A stretch of DNA of 64,000 nucleotides from Virgibacillus_P tibetensis (lineage in GTDB: Bacteria > Bacillota > Bacilli > Bacillales > Amphibacillaceae): positions 62,001 through 126,000 of the forward strand of contig NZ_JARZFX010000007.1 of assembly GCF_036026595.1 (NCBI RefSeq), given 5' to 3'. How positions within the stretch are numbered: the first letter of the stretch is position 1; every line of letters begins with the position of its first letter. This document shows, piece by piece, positions 1 through 9,007 of the stretch. The notes below the pieces were generated by a model. That model saw only the letters and a program-made list of their open reading frames with translations. It searched no databases and was not told where the DNA came from. Made by a program: the position numbers and the translations under genes.

Positions 1-408
1 GTACTTGTGGAGCAACAGTTAATAAGACAGGATGCAGAAAATAACGGACTCAATGTAACGGAAGAAGAAGTGGAGTCAGAATTTGAGACTCTAAAAGAGG
101 AAAATGGCGAGCAGCTGACAGCAGTCTTAGAACAGTTCGAATTAACAGAGGAATCGTTTAAGAGGCAGTTGGCAGATGATTTAATTACAAATAAATATAT
201 TGAATCTGAACTTGAAATTGAAGTTTCAGACGAAGAAGCAGAAGAGTACTATGAACAGGTAAGAGAGCAGCAAGGTGAAGAAGTTGGAGAATATGAAGAG
301 GTAGAAGAGCTAATCAAGGATCAGATTGCAGATCAGAAAGTTCAAGAGGTGCTTCAGGCTAAAGTAGAAGAGTTAAAAGAGCAAGCGGAAGTGGAAACTC
401 TAATTTAA
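1..408 (+). CDS. SurA-like N-terminal-domain protein, 3' part only
   Basis: The reading frame is open from the first base, so the true start and any signal or lipoprotein sequence lie before the window. The visible ~135 residues are strongly acidic (runs of E with K and Q) and predicted helical. They match the SurA N-terminal chaperone fold seen in extracytoplasmic peptidyl-prolyl-isomerase-related proteins of Bacillaceae. No rotamase (PpiC) domain follows; the protein ends at the TAA at 406-408. Such proteins are usually secreted or lipid-anchored folding helpers, which is family knowledge here, not shown. A strong bidirectional terminator separates it from the convergent hisC. It could instead belong to another coiled-coil secreted family. 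Confidence 0.7.
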   Translation, partial: VLVEQQLIRQDAENNGLNVTEEEVESEFETLKEENGEQLTAVLEQFELTEESFKRQLADDLITNKYIESELEIEVSDEEAEEYYEQVREQQGEEVGEYEEVEELIKDQIADQKVQEVLQAKVEELKEQAEVETLI

Positions 409-411
409 TAA

Positions 412-453
412 ATGAACAAAAGCATCGCCCATTTGGGTGATGCTTTTGTTCAT
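412..453. terminator. Bidirectional terminator between the SurA-like gene and hisC
   Basis: A 17-bp near-perfect inverted repeat (arms 414-430 and 435-451, one G/T wobble, ATTT loop) has A-rich and T-rich outer flanks. It can stop both the rightward SurA-like gene and the leftward his operon. Confidence 0.85.
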
Positions 454-1512
454 TTATGCAAGGATTTCATCCAATTTGTTTAAGAACAATTCCATGTTTT
501 TATTTGTACCTATCGTTACTCGAAGATAGTTATCTATCCCTGGTTTGTTAAAATGTCTTATTAATACATTCCTGTCTTTAAGTGCTGCATATAATTCTTC
601 TGCCTGCTTATTATAATGACTTACGAATATAAAATTTGCCTGGGAAGGAAGAATGTGAAATCCACGCTTTTTCATTTCTGCTGTTATCCATTCTCTTGTA
701 TGAATAATTTCCCTGGTTGTAGATTTATAGTAATTCGTATCCTTGATTGCAGCTTCTGCTCCCGCAATTGCCAACCGATCAAGTGTATAGGAATTGAAAG
801 AGTCTTTTATTCGAGTTAATCCTTCGATCAGGTCAGAATTTCCAAGGGCGAAACCAATACGTAACCCAGCAAGTGAACGGGATTTTGACATAGTTTGAAT
901 GACCAATAAATTGTTATACGTATTAATAAGTGATACGGCAGATTCGGAGGCAAAGTCAATATAAGCCTCATCAATAATTACTACTTGATCAGGATTGTTC
1001 TCTACTATTTCTTTGATAGCATCAATTTCTAAATATATACTTGTTGGTGCATTCGGGTTGGGGAAGATGACCCCACCATCCGTCTGGAAAAAAGCCTCAA
1101 CCGGCAGTGTGAAATCCCGGTTAAGTTTAACCTCTTCGTATGAAATATTGAAGAGCTTGCAATATACTGGATAGAAACTGTATGAAACCGCCGGAAACCT
1201 AATTGGTTTTCCAGCTTCAAAAAAGGCGAGAAAGGAGAAAGCCAAGACTTCATCCGAACCGTTCCCAACAAAAATGTTATCCTTTGACAAGCCATAGTAT
1301 TCTGCGATATCAGTCCGCAGTTGATCAACCGTAGGGGATGGGTACAGGTTTAGTTTCCGCTCTGCTTCCACTTTAATGGCTTCCACTACTTTTGGTGACG
1401 GTGGATAAGGGTTCTCGTTCGTGTTCAGCTTTACAATATTTGCATCATTAAGTTGTTCTCCAGGTACATAGGGTACACATCTCTTCACTGTTTCACTCCA
1501 AAACTTACTCAC
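454..1512 (-). CDS. hisC: Histidinol-phosphate aminotransferase
   Basis: This PLP-dependent class-I/II aminotransferase converts imidazole-acetol phosphate plus glutamate to L-histidinol phosphate in the cytoplasm. Its 352 residues match the family length. Visible signatures are NENPYPPSP (33-41), NGSDE (84-88), DEAYIDF (181-187) and the Schiff-base lysine K210 in TMSKSRSLAGLRIG. The start is GTG at 1512, overlapping the 3' end of hisIE by 8 bases, so translation is probably coupled. It is the last gene of the his operon; in B. subtilis hisC lies in the aromatic cluster, so having it here makes the his operon self-sufficient. The terminator at 412-453 follows. Confidence 0.95.
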   Translation of the reverse strand: MSKFWSETVKRCVPYVPGEQLNDANIVKLNTNENPYPPSPKVVEAIKVEAERKLNLYPSPTVDQLRTDIAEYYGLSKDNIFVGNGSDEVLAFSFLAFFEAGKPIRFPAVSYSFYPVYCKLFNISYEEVKLNRDFTLPVEAFFQTDGGVIFPNPNAPTSIYLEIDAIKEIVENNPDQVVIIDEAYIDFASESAVSLINTYNNLLVIQTMSKSRSLAGLRIGFALGNSDLIEGLTRIKDSFNSYTLDRLAIAGAEAAIKDTNYYKSTTREIIHTREWITAEMKKRGFHILPSQANFIFVSHYNKQAEELYAALKDRNVLIRHFNKPGIDNYLRVTIGTNKNMELFLNKLDEILA

Positions 1513-2146
1513 TTAACTTACCCTCTTTTTGGATGTGCCGTGCTTGTAGCTCTTTTTTTATATCATAGATAGAAATATCCAGGATCTCCATCAAAACAAG
1601 TGTGTGATAGCTTAAATCAGCAATTTCCCATATTACTTCCTGCTTGTCATTGTTTTTAGCTCCGATAATGACTTCACTCGCTTCTTCGCCGACTTTCTTC
1701 AGTACTTTATCAATGCCTTCTTTAAAAAGATAGGTTGTATAGGACCCCTGTTTAGGTTCTGCACGACGCTCTTTTATTTTAGTAATCAATTGTGGGAATA
1801 CATTATTACTTATGTCGCTATTTTTATATAGCGAGTTGTGAAAGCAGGAATCCATACCTGTATGGCATGCTGGTCCTAAGGGTTCAACCTGGACTAAAAG
1901 CGAATCAGCATCACAATCATAGGTGATGTTTTTTACAGCCTGCTTATTACCGGAGGTTTCTCCCTTGTTCCATAGTTTTTGGCGTTTTCTGCTGAAAAAC
2001 CATGTTTCATCTGTTTGAATGGTCTTCCCCAAAGATTCCTGATTCATATAAGCTAATGTCAAAACTTCTCCTGTCTCTGCATTTTGTACAATTGCTGGTA
2101 TCAGTCCATCCTCATTGAAGGAAAGCTGGTCAATGTTTATTTTCAT
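1505..2146 (-). CDS. hisIE: Bifunctional phosphoribosyl-AMP cyclohydrolase / phosphoribosyl-ATP pyrophosphohydrolase
   Basis: This fusion enzyme carries out steps 2 and 3 of histidine synthesis. The N-terminal HisI part (about 1-110) has the cyclohydrolase signature WFFSRKRQKLWNKGETSGN and the metal-site stretch with D, C and H residues (YDCDADS, GPACHTG). The C-terminal HisE part (about 115-213) has the MazG-like pyrophosphohydrolase motif KKVGEEASEVIIGAKN. Length (213 aa) is normal for the fused form. Start and stop overlap hisF (4 nt, ATGA) and hisC (8 nt). Confidence 0.95.
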   Translation of the reverse strand: MKINIDQLSFNEDGLIPAIVQNAETGEVLTLAYMNQESLGKTIQTDETWFFSRKRQKLWNKGETSGNKQAVKNITYDCDADSLLVQVEPLGPACHTGMDSCFHNSLYKNSDISNNVFPQLITKIKERRAEPKQGSYTTYLFKEGIDKVLKKVGEEASEVIIGAKNNDKQEVIWEIADLSYHTLVLMEILDISIYDIKKELQARHIQKEGKLSE

Positions 2147-2910
2147 AATGAATTCCTCCTCACGATGACATTATTATTATCTAAATATCTTTTTAACTCA
2201 GGTACAGGAATCTCATCGTAGTGAAAGACAGAGGCTGCGAGTGCTGCGTCAGCATAACCTGGTTGTAATACAGCAGAAAAATGATCAAGGGTTCCAGCAC
2301 CACCACTGGCGACGATTGGTATATTTACAGAGTCTGCAACTGCTTTTATTAGTTCTAGATTATAACCGCCCTTTTCTCCGTCGGTGTCGATTGCATTAAT
2401 GACAATTTCGCCGGCCCCCAGCTCTTCTCCACGTTTTGCCCATTCTAGAGTGTCTAAACCAGTGTTTTTTCGGCCACCATTTATATAGACATCCCACTTG
2501 CTGTTGCCTGTTTGCTTAGCATCTATTGATAACACAATACATTGGGATCCAAACTTTAATGCTGCCTCTTTTATAAGGTTCGGATTCGTAACAGCAGCAC
2601 TATTAATTGATACCTTGTCTGCACCAGATCGGAGAACTTTATGAATATCCTCCACTGTTCGAATGCCGCCTCCCACGGTGAATGGGATTGCAATTTCAGC
2701 TGCAACCTTTTCAACAATATCAAGGAAAATATCCCTTTCCTCATTGGAAGCTGTAATATCATAAAATACAAGTTCATCTGCACCATCGTTATTGTACTTT
2801 TTTGCTAATTGGACAGGATCATCTACATCTTGAATGTTTTGAAACTTTTTCCCTTTAACAACACGTCCTTTGTCTACATCTAGACATGGAATAATTCGTT
2901 TAGCCAGCAT
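2143..2910 (-). CDS. hisF: Imidazole glycerol phosphate synthase, cyclase subunit
   Basis: HisF is the TIM-barrel partner of HisH. It uses ammonia from HisH to turn PRFAR into imidazole-glycerol phosphate and AICAR. The protein begins MLAKRIIPCLDVDKGRVVKG, with catalytic D11 and a second catalytic Asp in IVLSIDAK (about 130). The phosphate-binding glycines GGG and ASGGAGT are present. The frame is open further upstream, but ATG at 2910 gives the family length (255 aa) and the conserved N-terminus. It overlaps hisA by 11 nt and hisIE by 4 nt. Confidence 0.96.
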   Translation of the reverse strand: MLAKRIIPCLDVDKGRVVKGKKFQNIQDVDDPVQLAKKYNNDGADELVFYDITASNEERDIFLDIVEKVAAEIAIPFTVGGGIRTVEDIHKVLRSGADKVSINSAAVTNPNLIKEAALKFGSQCIVLSIDAKQTGNSKWDVYINGGRKNTGLDTLEWAKRGEELGAGEIVINAIDTDGEKGGYNLELIKAVADSVNIPIVASGGAGTLDHFSAVLQPGYADAALAASVFHYDEIPVPELKRYLDNNNVIVRRNSL

Positions 2911-3619
2911 TGTTGTCACCTGCAATCTCCTGGAAGGATAATGTGCCATCATATAAAGCCTTGCCAATAATAGCTCCATACAGGTTAAGGTTTTTTAATC
3001 TGTCAATATCCTCAATTGTTGTGACACCACCAGACGCAATTACATTTACAGCTGCAGCATTATTGATCGCTTCAAGTTCTGTAAAGTTAGGGCCCTGCAG
3101 CATGCCATCTTTTAAAATATCTGTATAAATTATTGTTTGTACACCAAGTCCCTCTAACTCTTGTACAAGGTCAATAGCCTTTACAGTACTTGTCTCAGTC
3201 CACCCGTCAGTCGCAACAAAGCCAGAACGGGCATCAATGGATACTGCAATTTTTTCGCCATATTGCTCTACAGCTTTCTGCAAAAAATCTTTATTATTAA
3301 TAGCAGCTGTGCCGATGATGACACGGTCAACTCCTGCATTAATGTATTCTTCAATAATTGCTGAAGATCTGATGCCTCCGCCAACCTGAATCGGAATGCT
3401 TATCTGCTCCGCAATGGATTTAATGATTGATTTATTGGCAGATTCCCCAGTTTTTGCTCCATCCAGGTCTACGATATGAATATACTTGGCTCCTTGACTT
3501 GCCCATTGTGCAGCCATATCTACTGGTGATTCGCCATACACTTTTTCTTTGTTGTAATCTCCTTGTATAAGACGCACACACTTGCCGTTTCTAATGTCGA
3601 TTGCTGGAAAAAGAATCAT
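2900..3619 (-). CDS. hisA: ProFAR isomerase (phosphoribosylformimino-5-aminoimidazole carboxamide ribotide isomerase)
   Basis: This TIM-barrel enzyme performs the Amadori rearrangement of ProFAR to PRFAR. The 239 residues contain the N-terminal FPAIDIRNGKCVRL with catalytic D8, the second catalytic Asp D129 in VSIDARSG, and the two half-barrel phosphate sites (QVGGGIR and IASGGVTT). The TrpF-like residues expected of a dual PriA are not evident. The start overlaps the hisH stop by 4 nt (ATGA). Confidence 0.96.
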   Translation of the reverse strand: MILFPAIDIRNGKCVRLIQGDYNKEKVYGESPVDMAAQWASQGAKYIHIVDLDGAKTGESANKSIIKSIAEQISIPIQVGGGIRSSAIIEEYINAGVDRVIIGTAAINNKDFLQKAVEQYGEKIAVSIDARSGFVATDGWTETSTVKAIDLVQELEGLGVQTIIYTDILKDGMLQGPNFTELEAINNAAAVNVIASGGVTTIEDIDRLKNLNLYGAIIGKALYDGTLSFQEIAGDNNAG

Positions 3620-4221
3620 GATATCATCTCCCCAAAATTTTGTAGTAACTGCAGCCCGACCGCCCCACTTTTTTCTGGGTGAAACTGCATACCTATAATA
3701 TTATCTTGTTGTACAATAGCTGGAATGGTTCCACCATAGTTGGTGCTGGCTATCAGTGAATTCTGCTGGTATGTATTCACTGCATACGAGTGAACAAAGT
3801 AGACGTAAGCGTTACTGGATATGTTGTTGAGCAAAGGACTGTCACCATGTTTTGTTATCGTGTTCCAGCCAATATGTGGCACCTTAACGGAACTGTCGAT
3901 GCGACTAACATTACCCTCAAGAAGTCCGATCCCAGTCCATTGGCCATCCTCAAAGCTTGCTTCATAAAATAGCTGCATACCCAGGCAGATACCCAGTATC
4001 GGTTTACCCTTGCCAGCTTCTTCTTTTAATACAGGGCCTAAGTTCAAATCGTTAATAGCTTCCATTGCATCCTTAAATGCTCCTACTCCTGGTAGAATAA
4101 TAGCTTTACAGTTTTCAATTGTTTGCTTGTCAGTGGTTAAACAGGAATCTATATTCAGTCTTGCTAAAGCAAATTGCAGACTTTTAATATTGCCGGCACC
4201 GTAATCAATAATAGCGATCAT
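3616..4221 (-). CDS. hisH: Imidazole glycerol phosphate synthase, glutamine amidotransferase subunit
   Basis: HisH is a class-I glutamine amidotransferase that supplies ammonia to HisF. The 201 residues carry the nucleophile elbow GICLGMQ (C79) and the catalytic pair H181/E183 in QFHPEKSG. The oxyanion strand is GVGAFKDAM and the conserved YFVHSY segment is present. All catalytic residues are intact. It lies 21 nt after hisB and overlaps hisA by 4 nt. Confidence 0.96.
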   Translation of the reverse strand: MIAIIDYGAGNIKSLQFALARLNIDSCLTTDKQTIENCKAIILPGVGAFKDAMEAINDLNLGPVLKEEAGKGKPILGICLGMQLFYEASFEDGQWTGIGLLEGNVSRIDSSVKVPHIGWNTITKHGDSPLLNNISSNAYVYFVHSYAVNTYQQNSLIASTNYGGTIPAIVQQDNIIGMQFHPEKSGAVGLQLLQNFGEMIS

Positions 4222-4242
4222 ATCTCTATGCTTCCTTTCTGC

Positions 4243-4827
4243 TTAGAGGGTTCCTTTAGTAGAGGGAACCCCTTGGATTCGTGGATTTTTCTGGCTTGCT
4301 TGATCGAGTGCACGCCCAAATGCTTTAAAGATAGACTCAATAATATGATGTGTGTTCCTTCCATAAGCGGTGTTAATATGAAGCGTAACGCCTGCATTAC
4401 TGGCGAATGCTTGGAAAAACTCCTCTACTAGTTCGGTATCAAAGTTACCGACCTTGTCTTTTAATCCATCCACATTATATACGAGATAGGATCGGCCGCT
4501 GATATCCAATGAAACGGAAGTGAGTGCTTCATCCATTGGTGCAGTAGCGGTTGCGTAACGTGTAATACCTTCTTTAGTTCCGATCGCCTGTGAAAATGCC
4601 TGCCCCAATGCTATGCCGATATCTTCAACGGAATGGTGCTGATCTACAGCTAAATCACCTTCACACTTTACATGAAGATCAAATAATCCGTGTTTGGTCA
4701 TCAACGTAAGCATATGGTCAAAAAACCCAACCCCTGTAATAATCGAAGACTTCCCTGAGCCATCAATCGTAAATTCTAATTCAATCGCTGTTTCTGCTGT
4801 TTTTCTGGTAATGCTGTGTGTTCGCAT
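4243..4827 (-). CDS. hisB: Imidazoleglycerol-phosphate dehydratase
   Basis: A monofunctional IGP dehydratase, without the phosphatase domain found in enterobacterial HisB. It carries the Mn-binding motifs FFDHMLTLMTKHG and DQHHSVEDIG and a C-terminal HHII motif. The longest frame begins at 4863. ATG at 4827 is chosen because AGAAAGG sits 9 nt upstream and it gives the usual 194-aa length starting MRTHSITRKT. With this start the gene overlaps hisD by 47 nt, unusually long for this operon. The phosphatase step is supplied by hisJ at 8106. Confidence 0.93.
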   Translation of the reverse strand: MRTHSITRKTAETAIELEFTIDGSGKSSIITGVGFFDHMLTLMTKHGLFDLHVKCEGDLAVDQHHSVEDIGIALGQAFSQAIGTKEGITRYATATAPMDEALTSVSLDISGRSYLVYNVDGLKDKVGNFDTELVEEFFQAFASNAGVTLHINTAYGRNTHHIIESIFKAFGRALDQASQKNPRIQGVPSTKGTL

Positions 4828-6103
4828 CTGAATCATCCTTTCTAACTTGGATTGAATTTGCATGTGCTGTTAGACCTTCAGTGTTTGCCAGTTTAATAAT
4901 ATGATCAGCTGTTTCCAGCAGTGCTTCCTGAGAATAATGAATAATGCTTGATTTTTTCACGAAATCATATACTCCAAGTGGAGAGGAGAAAGCGGCTGTC
5001 CCACTTGTTGGTAATGTGTGATTAGGTCCAGCAATATAATCACCCAAAGGCTCGGGGGAGAAGTTACCAAGAAATATTGCTCCCGCATTTTTAATAGAAT
5101 ACATACCTTCTGTAGGGTTTTTGATCATTAACTGTAAATGTTCGGGTGCAATTTCGTTAACGATTTCAAAAGCGTTAGTAAGGTCTTTAGCTACAATAAT
5201 TTTTCCGTTACTATCCAGTGATTTATCGATAATATCTTTGCGTTCAAGTGCAGCTGCCTGTTTTTCGATTTCGATCAATATGCTATCAGCTAGTACCCTA
5301 CTCGTAGTTATACAGATTGAGCTTGCCAATTCATCATGCTCTGCCTGTGATAACAAGTCTGCTGCTATATAGCTTGGAGGAGCACTTTCATCTGCAACTA
5401 TGCAGATTTCACTAGGGCCAGCAATCATATCTATTGCTACATCACCGAACACCCATTTTTTCGCCCGGGCGACATAGGCGTTTCCTGGTCCGACAATTTT
5501 TACAACCTTTTCAACTGTCTCCGTTCCATATGCGAGAGCTGCTATTGCTTGAGCACCTCCTACTTTATAAATAGTATCCACACCAGCTTCTTGGGCAGCC
5601 ACTAACACATGTGGATTTATTTTGCCGTTTGGTTGAGGAGGGGTAGTAATAACTAGTTGCTCCACTCCTGCCAGTTGTGCAGGTATCACATTCATTAAGA
5701 CCGAGGAGGGATAAGCTGCTTTTCCCCCGGGAATATAAACACCTACTTTTTCTAGAGGAGTGACCTTTTGACCTAGCATGACTCCTTGGTTTTTAGTTAT
5801 AAACCAGGATTTTTCTTTTTGTTCTTGATGAAAGTCTGTAATATTTTTTTTCGCTTGTTTTATTGCATCCAGGAAGCTGGAACTGACTAAATCTCTCGCT
5901 TCAGCGAATTCCTCTTTTGATACTACGAAATTGTCTAACCTAACACGATCAAACTTTTCAGTATACGAGCGAATCGCACCATCACCATATTCCTTCACTT
6001 GCCTGATTATTTTCAATACAGAAGTATCAAGCTCTTCCTCATAGGCTGCAGAATAACTGTCCTTTTCTGTGGACATAAATTCTTTGAATGTAAGTATTCT
6101 CAT
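4781..6103 (-). CDS. hisD: Histidinol dehydrogenase
   Basis: This NAD-dependent zinc enzyme performs the last two oxidations, L-histidinol to L-histidine. At 440 aa it is slightly longer than the ~427-430 of relatives, owing to a C-terminal tail that overlaps hisB. Characteristic segments are the dinucleotide region PGGKAAYPSSVLMN, the signature IDMIAGPSEICIVAD, SQAEHDE with zinc-ligand Gln/His, and the C-terminal EHLQL and GPNHTLPT. ATG at 6103 has GGAGTGA at good spacing and lies 6 nt after the hisG stop. Confidence 0.96.
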   Translation of the reverse strand: MRILTFKEFMSTEKDSYSAAYEEELDTSVLKIIRQVKEYGDGAIRSYTEKFDRVRLDNFVVSKEEFAEARDLVSSSFLDAIKQAKKNITDFHQEQKEKSWFITKNQGVMLGQKVTPLEKVGVYIPGGKAAYPSSVLMNVIPAQLAGVEQLVITTPPQPNGKINPHVLVAAQEAGVDTIYKVGGAQAIAALAYGTETVEKVVKIVGPGNAYVARAKKWVFGDVAIDMIAGPSEICIVADESAPPSYIAADLLSQAEHDELASSICITTSRVLADSILIEIEKQAAALERKDIIDKSLDSNGKIIVAKDLTNAFEIVNEIAPEHLQLMIKNPTEGMYSIKNAGAIFLGNFSPEPLGDYIAGPNHTLPTSGTAAFSSPLGVYDFVKKSSIIHYSQEALLETADHIIKLANTEGLTAHANSIQVRKDDSDANTQHYQKNSRNSD

Positions 6104-6109
6104 TAACTA

Positions 6110-6736
6110 TCACTCCAGGGCTGACTTTAGTTTTTTTAAAAATGATTGAATCCTATCCGATTTGGTAGCAAAGCTAGCTTTATTAACGATTAATCGTGTA
6201 CTGATATTTTCTACTTCTTCCAGAACCGACAGGCCGTTTTCTTTCAATGTGTTCCCGGTTTCAACAATATCTACAATTACGTCAGCGAGCCCAATAAGAG
6301 GGGCCAACTCTACAGAACCGTTCAGCTTAATCGTTTCAATTGATTGACCTGTTTTTAAAAAATGATTCTTAGCTATAATCGGATACTTTGAGGCCACTTT
6401 CAGTCTTTGGATGGTACCGAGCTCGAGATCAGGGTCTCCAGCAACGACAAATTTGCATTTTCCCAACTTTAAATCCAGCATTTCATATACATCAGCCTGT
6501 GCCTCCAAAATATTGTCTTTGCCCACAACTCCCAGGTCTGCGGATCCTTTTTCAACATAGGTGGGAACATCTACAGCTTTTACAAAAATTAATCGGATTG
6601 CCTTGTCGGTACTATAGAAAACAAGTTTCCTGCTTTTCTCGTGGAGATCATTGAAATATATACCAATATCATTTAAGAGAGTAATTGAGTCTTCAGCCGT
6701 TCGTCCTTTTGCAAGGGCAATTGTTATGGTATCCAC
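6110..6736 (-). CDS. hisG: ATP phosphoribosyltransferase, short-form catalytic subunit
   Basis: HisG condenses ATP and PRPP, the committed and feedback-controlled step. At 208 aa it is the short HisG_S type, which lacks the C-terminal regulatory domain and works as a complex with HisZ, encoded just upstream. Visible motifs are the N-terminal ALAKGRTAED and the PRPP loop DIVETGNTLKENGL. The start is GTG at 6736, directly abutting the hisZ stop codon. Confidence 0.95.
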   Translation of the reverse strand: MDTITIALAKGRTAEDSITLLNDIGIYFNDLHEKSRKLVFYSTDKAIRLIFVKAVDVPTYVEKGSADLGVVGKDNILEAQADVYEMLDLKLGKCKFVVAGDPDLELGTIQRLKVASKYPIIAKNHFLKTGQSIETIKLNGSVELAPLIGLADVIVDIVETGNTLKENGLSVLEEVENISTRLIVNKASFATKSDRIQSFLKKLKSALE

Positions 6737-7987
6737 TTATAGATCCTCCTTTGTTCCTGGAAACAACCGCAGCAGTTCATGAGAATCAGATAATAGTTGA
6801 TTACTGGTAGCTGAGCTGAGCAATTCCTGGTTTGTTTCGTAACGTATTGTCCAGACAGCAGATACGCTGTTCTGATTGTGGCTGTCCGTTGAAAATGTTA
6901 AGACTTGATAGCCTCTGTCACGCAAGATATATGCAGTCTCTAAGGCGTCCCTTTGTTTTTGTTTTACATAATAAATTATAATGTCTACCTGCATATCCTC
7001 CTCCGTAGATAAACCTTGTTGAAGAAGCGCATCCAGCATGAGATCAACTTCGAAAGCAAACCCGACTGCAGGTAGGGGAGTACCGTACTGCTTGCTCAGG
7101 TTATCGTATCTTCCACCCATTAATACAGGTTTTCCGACTTGCTCTATAAAACCTTGAAATATAATGTCTGAGTAATAATTCATATTATTGATCAGTCCAA
7201 GATTAAAAACAATAGAATCATCTGCCCCGTAGTCTTTAAGGACTTCAAATACATCGATAAGGTTCTGCAGCTTCGATTGCATGTTTTCATTCATACAGTT
7301 CATCTTAGCCTGTTCTATTACTAATTTTGGATCCCCATACATCATTGGAATCACACTTATAGCAGCCCTCAAGCTTTCTGGAATAGACAATTCAGCCAGG
7401 AATGGGTCGATTTCTGCAGTGTTTTTTGACTGAATGAGTGTTTGTAAATGGGCAAGTTCACTTGATGATAATGCGGCTTGCGTGATCAGTTCCTTGAAGA
7501 AACCAGCATGACCGATTTCTATCTTGAAATTTGAAAAACCTATATCTTTTAAAGTGTGGATAGCCAGCATAATTACTTCAGCATCAATTTCCGCTGAGTT
7601 ATTACCTAAATATTCAATGCCAGCTTGGGTACTTTCCTTTTGGGTGTTCTTTTCGTAGGATTGACGAAATACATCCAATACATAAAAGTAGCGTGATTTA
7701 TCTGATGCGGATTGCTTATTTGAAGCTGCCATTCGTGTGATGGGAATGGTCACATCAGGTCTAAGAACTAATACTTTTCCTGTGGAGTCAACTACTTTTA
7801 TCATGTCATCCGGATTTACTGTACCAGTAATGGATGAATATAAATCATAATATTCGAAGGTTGAGGTTCGGATTTGTTTATATCCATATGTAGTAAAGCG
7901 ATTTTTCAACTTACTAATAAGCTCTTCTCTTATTTGAAAATCTCTAACACTATTATTATTGTTTGAATCGCCAATAAAAGGTTTCAT
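6737..7987 (-). CDS. hisZ: ATP phosphoribosyltransferase regulatory subunit
   Basis: HisZ is a catalytically inactive paralogue of histidyl-tRNA synthetase that binds HisG_S and gives it allosteric control by histidine. The 416-aa protein keeps class-II synthetase motifs (motif 2-like FYVLDVFRQS, and MGGRYDNL ... VGFAFEVD). It has no anticodon-binding domain of the HisRS type. It is the first gene of the leftward operon; ATG at 7987 is preceded by AAGGAG. Confidence 0.94.
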   Translation of the reverse strand: MKPFIGDSNNNNSVRDFQIREELISKLKNRFTTYGYKQIRTSTFEYYDLYSSITGTVNPDDMIKVVDSTGKVLVLRPDVTIPITRMAASNKQSASDKSRYFYVLDVFRQSYEKNTQKESTQAGIEYLGNNSAEIDAEVIMLAIHTLKDIGFSNFKIEIGHAGFFKELITQAALSSSELAHLQTLIQSKNTAEIDPFLAELSIPESLRAAISVIPMMYGDPKLVIEQAKMNCMNENMQSKLQNLIDVFEVLKDYGADDSIVFNLGLINNMNYYSDIIFQGFIEQVGKPVLMGGRYDNLSKQYGTPLPAVGFAFEVDLMLDALLQQGLSTEEDMQVDIIIYYVKQKQRDALETAYILRDRGYQVLTFSTDSHNQNSVSAVWTIRYETNQELLSSATSNQLLSDSHELLRLFPGTKEDL

Positions 7988-8006
7988 CTAAAAACTCCTT
8001 CCAAAC

Positions 8007-8038
8007 ACTTTATCACTTTATTGCTTTATCGCTTTATC
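8007..8038 (-). repeat. Four tandem 8-bp repeats in the hisZ leader
   Basis: Four head-to-tail octamers (ACTTTATC, ACTTTATT, GCTTTATC, GCTTTATC on the + strand) lie between the his promoter and the hisZ ribosome site. Slippage or recombination could change leader length, but no regulatory role is shown. Confidence 0.85.
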
Positions 8039-8056
8039 TTAGTAAAGTTATATAGT

Positions 8057-8085
8057 ATTCTAATAACTATAGAGAAAAAAGTCAA
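8057..8085 (-). promoter_or_regulatory. Predicted sigma-A promoter of the his operon
   Basis: On the minus strand TTGACT (8085-8080) is followed after exactly 17 nt by TAGAAT (8062-8057), about 70 nt before hisZ. I see no T-box or his leader peptide between the promoter and hisZ. Confidence 0.7.
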
Positions 8086-8105
8086 CACTAAGGAGAGAAT
8101 TTAAA

Positions 8106-8891
8106 ATGTTTGATTACCATATTCATAGTAATTTTTCGGCAGATTGTGAGACTCCAATGGAAAAAACAATAGAACAAGCTATTAAATTTGGAATGAAGGA
8201 GATTTGCTTTACCGAGCATATTGATTATGAGTATCCCGATAAGTCAATAATATTTGAGTTTGATCTAGCTGCATATGATAAAAAGATAAAGGAAATGCAG
8301 TCTGTCTATGCTGACAGGATCAGTGTTAAGAAGGGATTGGAGATTGGTGTGCAGCCGCATCTATTGCAGCGATACAATGAGTTGTTGAATAAAGAATACT
8401 TCGACTTTGTTATTTGTTCGATGCATACAACTGAGAAAAAGGATCTTCACTCAGGAGACTTCTTCAAAAATAAAACGGTGGATAAAGCTTATGAAGCTTA
8501 TTATAATGAACTGCTGTATTGTGTGAAGAACTATAAAGAATTCAATATATTGGGCCATTTAGATTTGGTTAAGCGGTATACAAAGCAAAATAGTAAATAT
8601 GATTTCCATGACATCATAAAATCGATTTTCCAGGAAATTATCTATGCAGGTAAAGGGATAGAGATAAATACGTCTGGTTTTCGCTATGGATTGGAGAACG
8701 GGATGCCCAGCTCGGATATCCTAAAGTTATATAAAGAGTGTGGTGGAGAAATCATCACAGTTGGATCGGATTCGCATGTGGAAACTACTGTGGGATTCGG
8801 GGTAAAGGACTCTCTTGAACTTTTGAAATCCATCGGGTTTTCTTATGTTTCAACATTTGAAGGTCGAAAACCCTTATTTCATTCCATTTAA
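8106..8891 (+). CDS. hisJ: Histidinol-phosphatase, PHP family
   Basis: This enzyme hydrolyses L-histidinol phosphate to histidinol, filling the one step missing from the divergent his operon. At 261 aa it starts MFDYHIHSNFSADCE, the PHP metal-binding HxH. Further metal-ligand motifs are TEHID (39-43), CSMHTT, GHLDLVKRY and GSDSH near the C-terminus, all intact. The ribosome site is AAGGAG. It belongs to the YtvP/HisJ polymerase-and-histidinol-phosphatase type, not the HAD type. Confidence 0.93.
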   Translation: MFDYHIHSNFSADCETPMEKTIEQAIKFGMKEICFTEHIDYEYPDKSIIFEFDLAAYDKKIKEMQSVYADRISVKKGLEIGVQPHLLQRYNELLNKEYFDFVICSMHTTEKKDLHSGDFFKNKTVDKAYEAYYNELLYCVKNYKEFNILGHLDLVKRYTKQNSKYDFHDIIKSIFQEIIYAGKGIEINTSGFRYGLENGMPSSDILKLYKECGGEIITVGSDSHVETTVGFGVKDSLELLKSIGFSYVSTFEGRKPLFHSI

Positions 8892-9007
8892 GTAATTACT
8901 AAAAGGCTCATTCTCGTAGTTTGTCGCTTTTTCTATAAAAGACGATGTAACTCTGGAATAGATTGTTAGCTGCCACTGCGGAAAATACACTGTGCCCAAA
9001 GGGTTGA

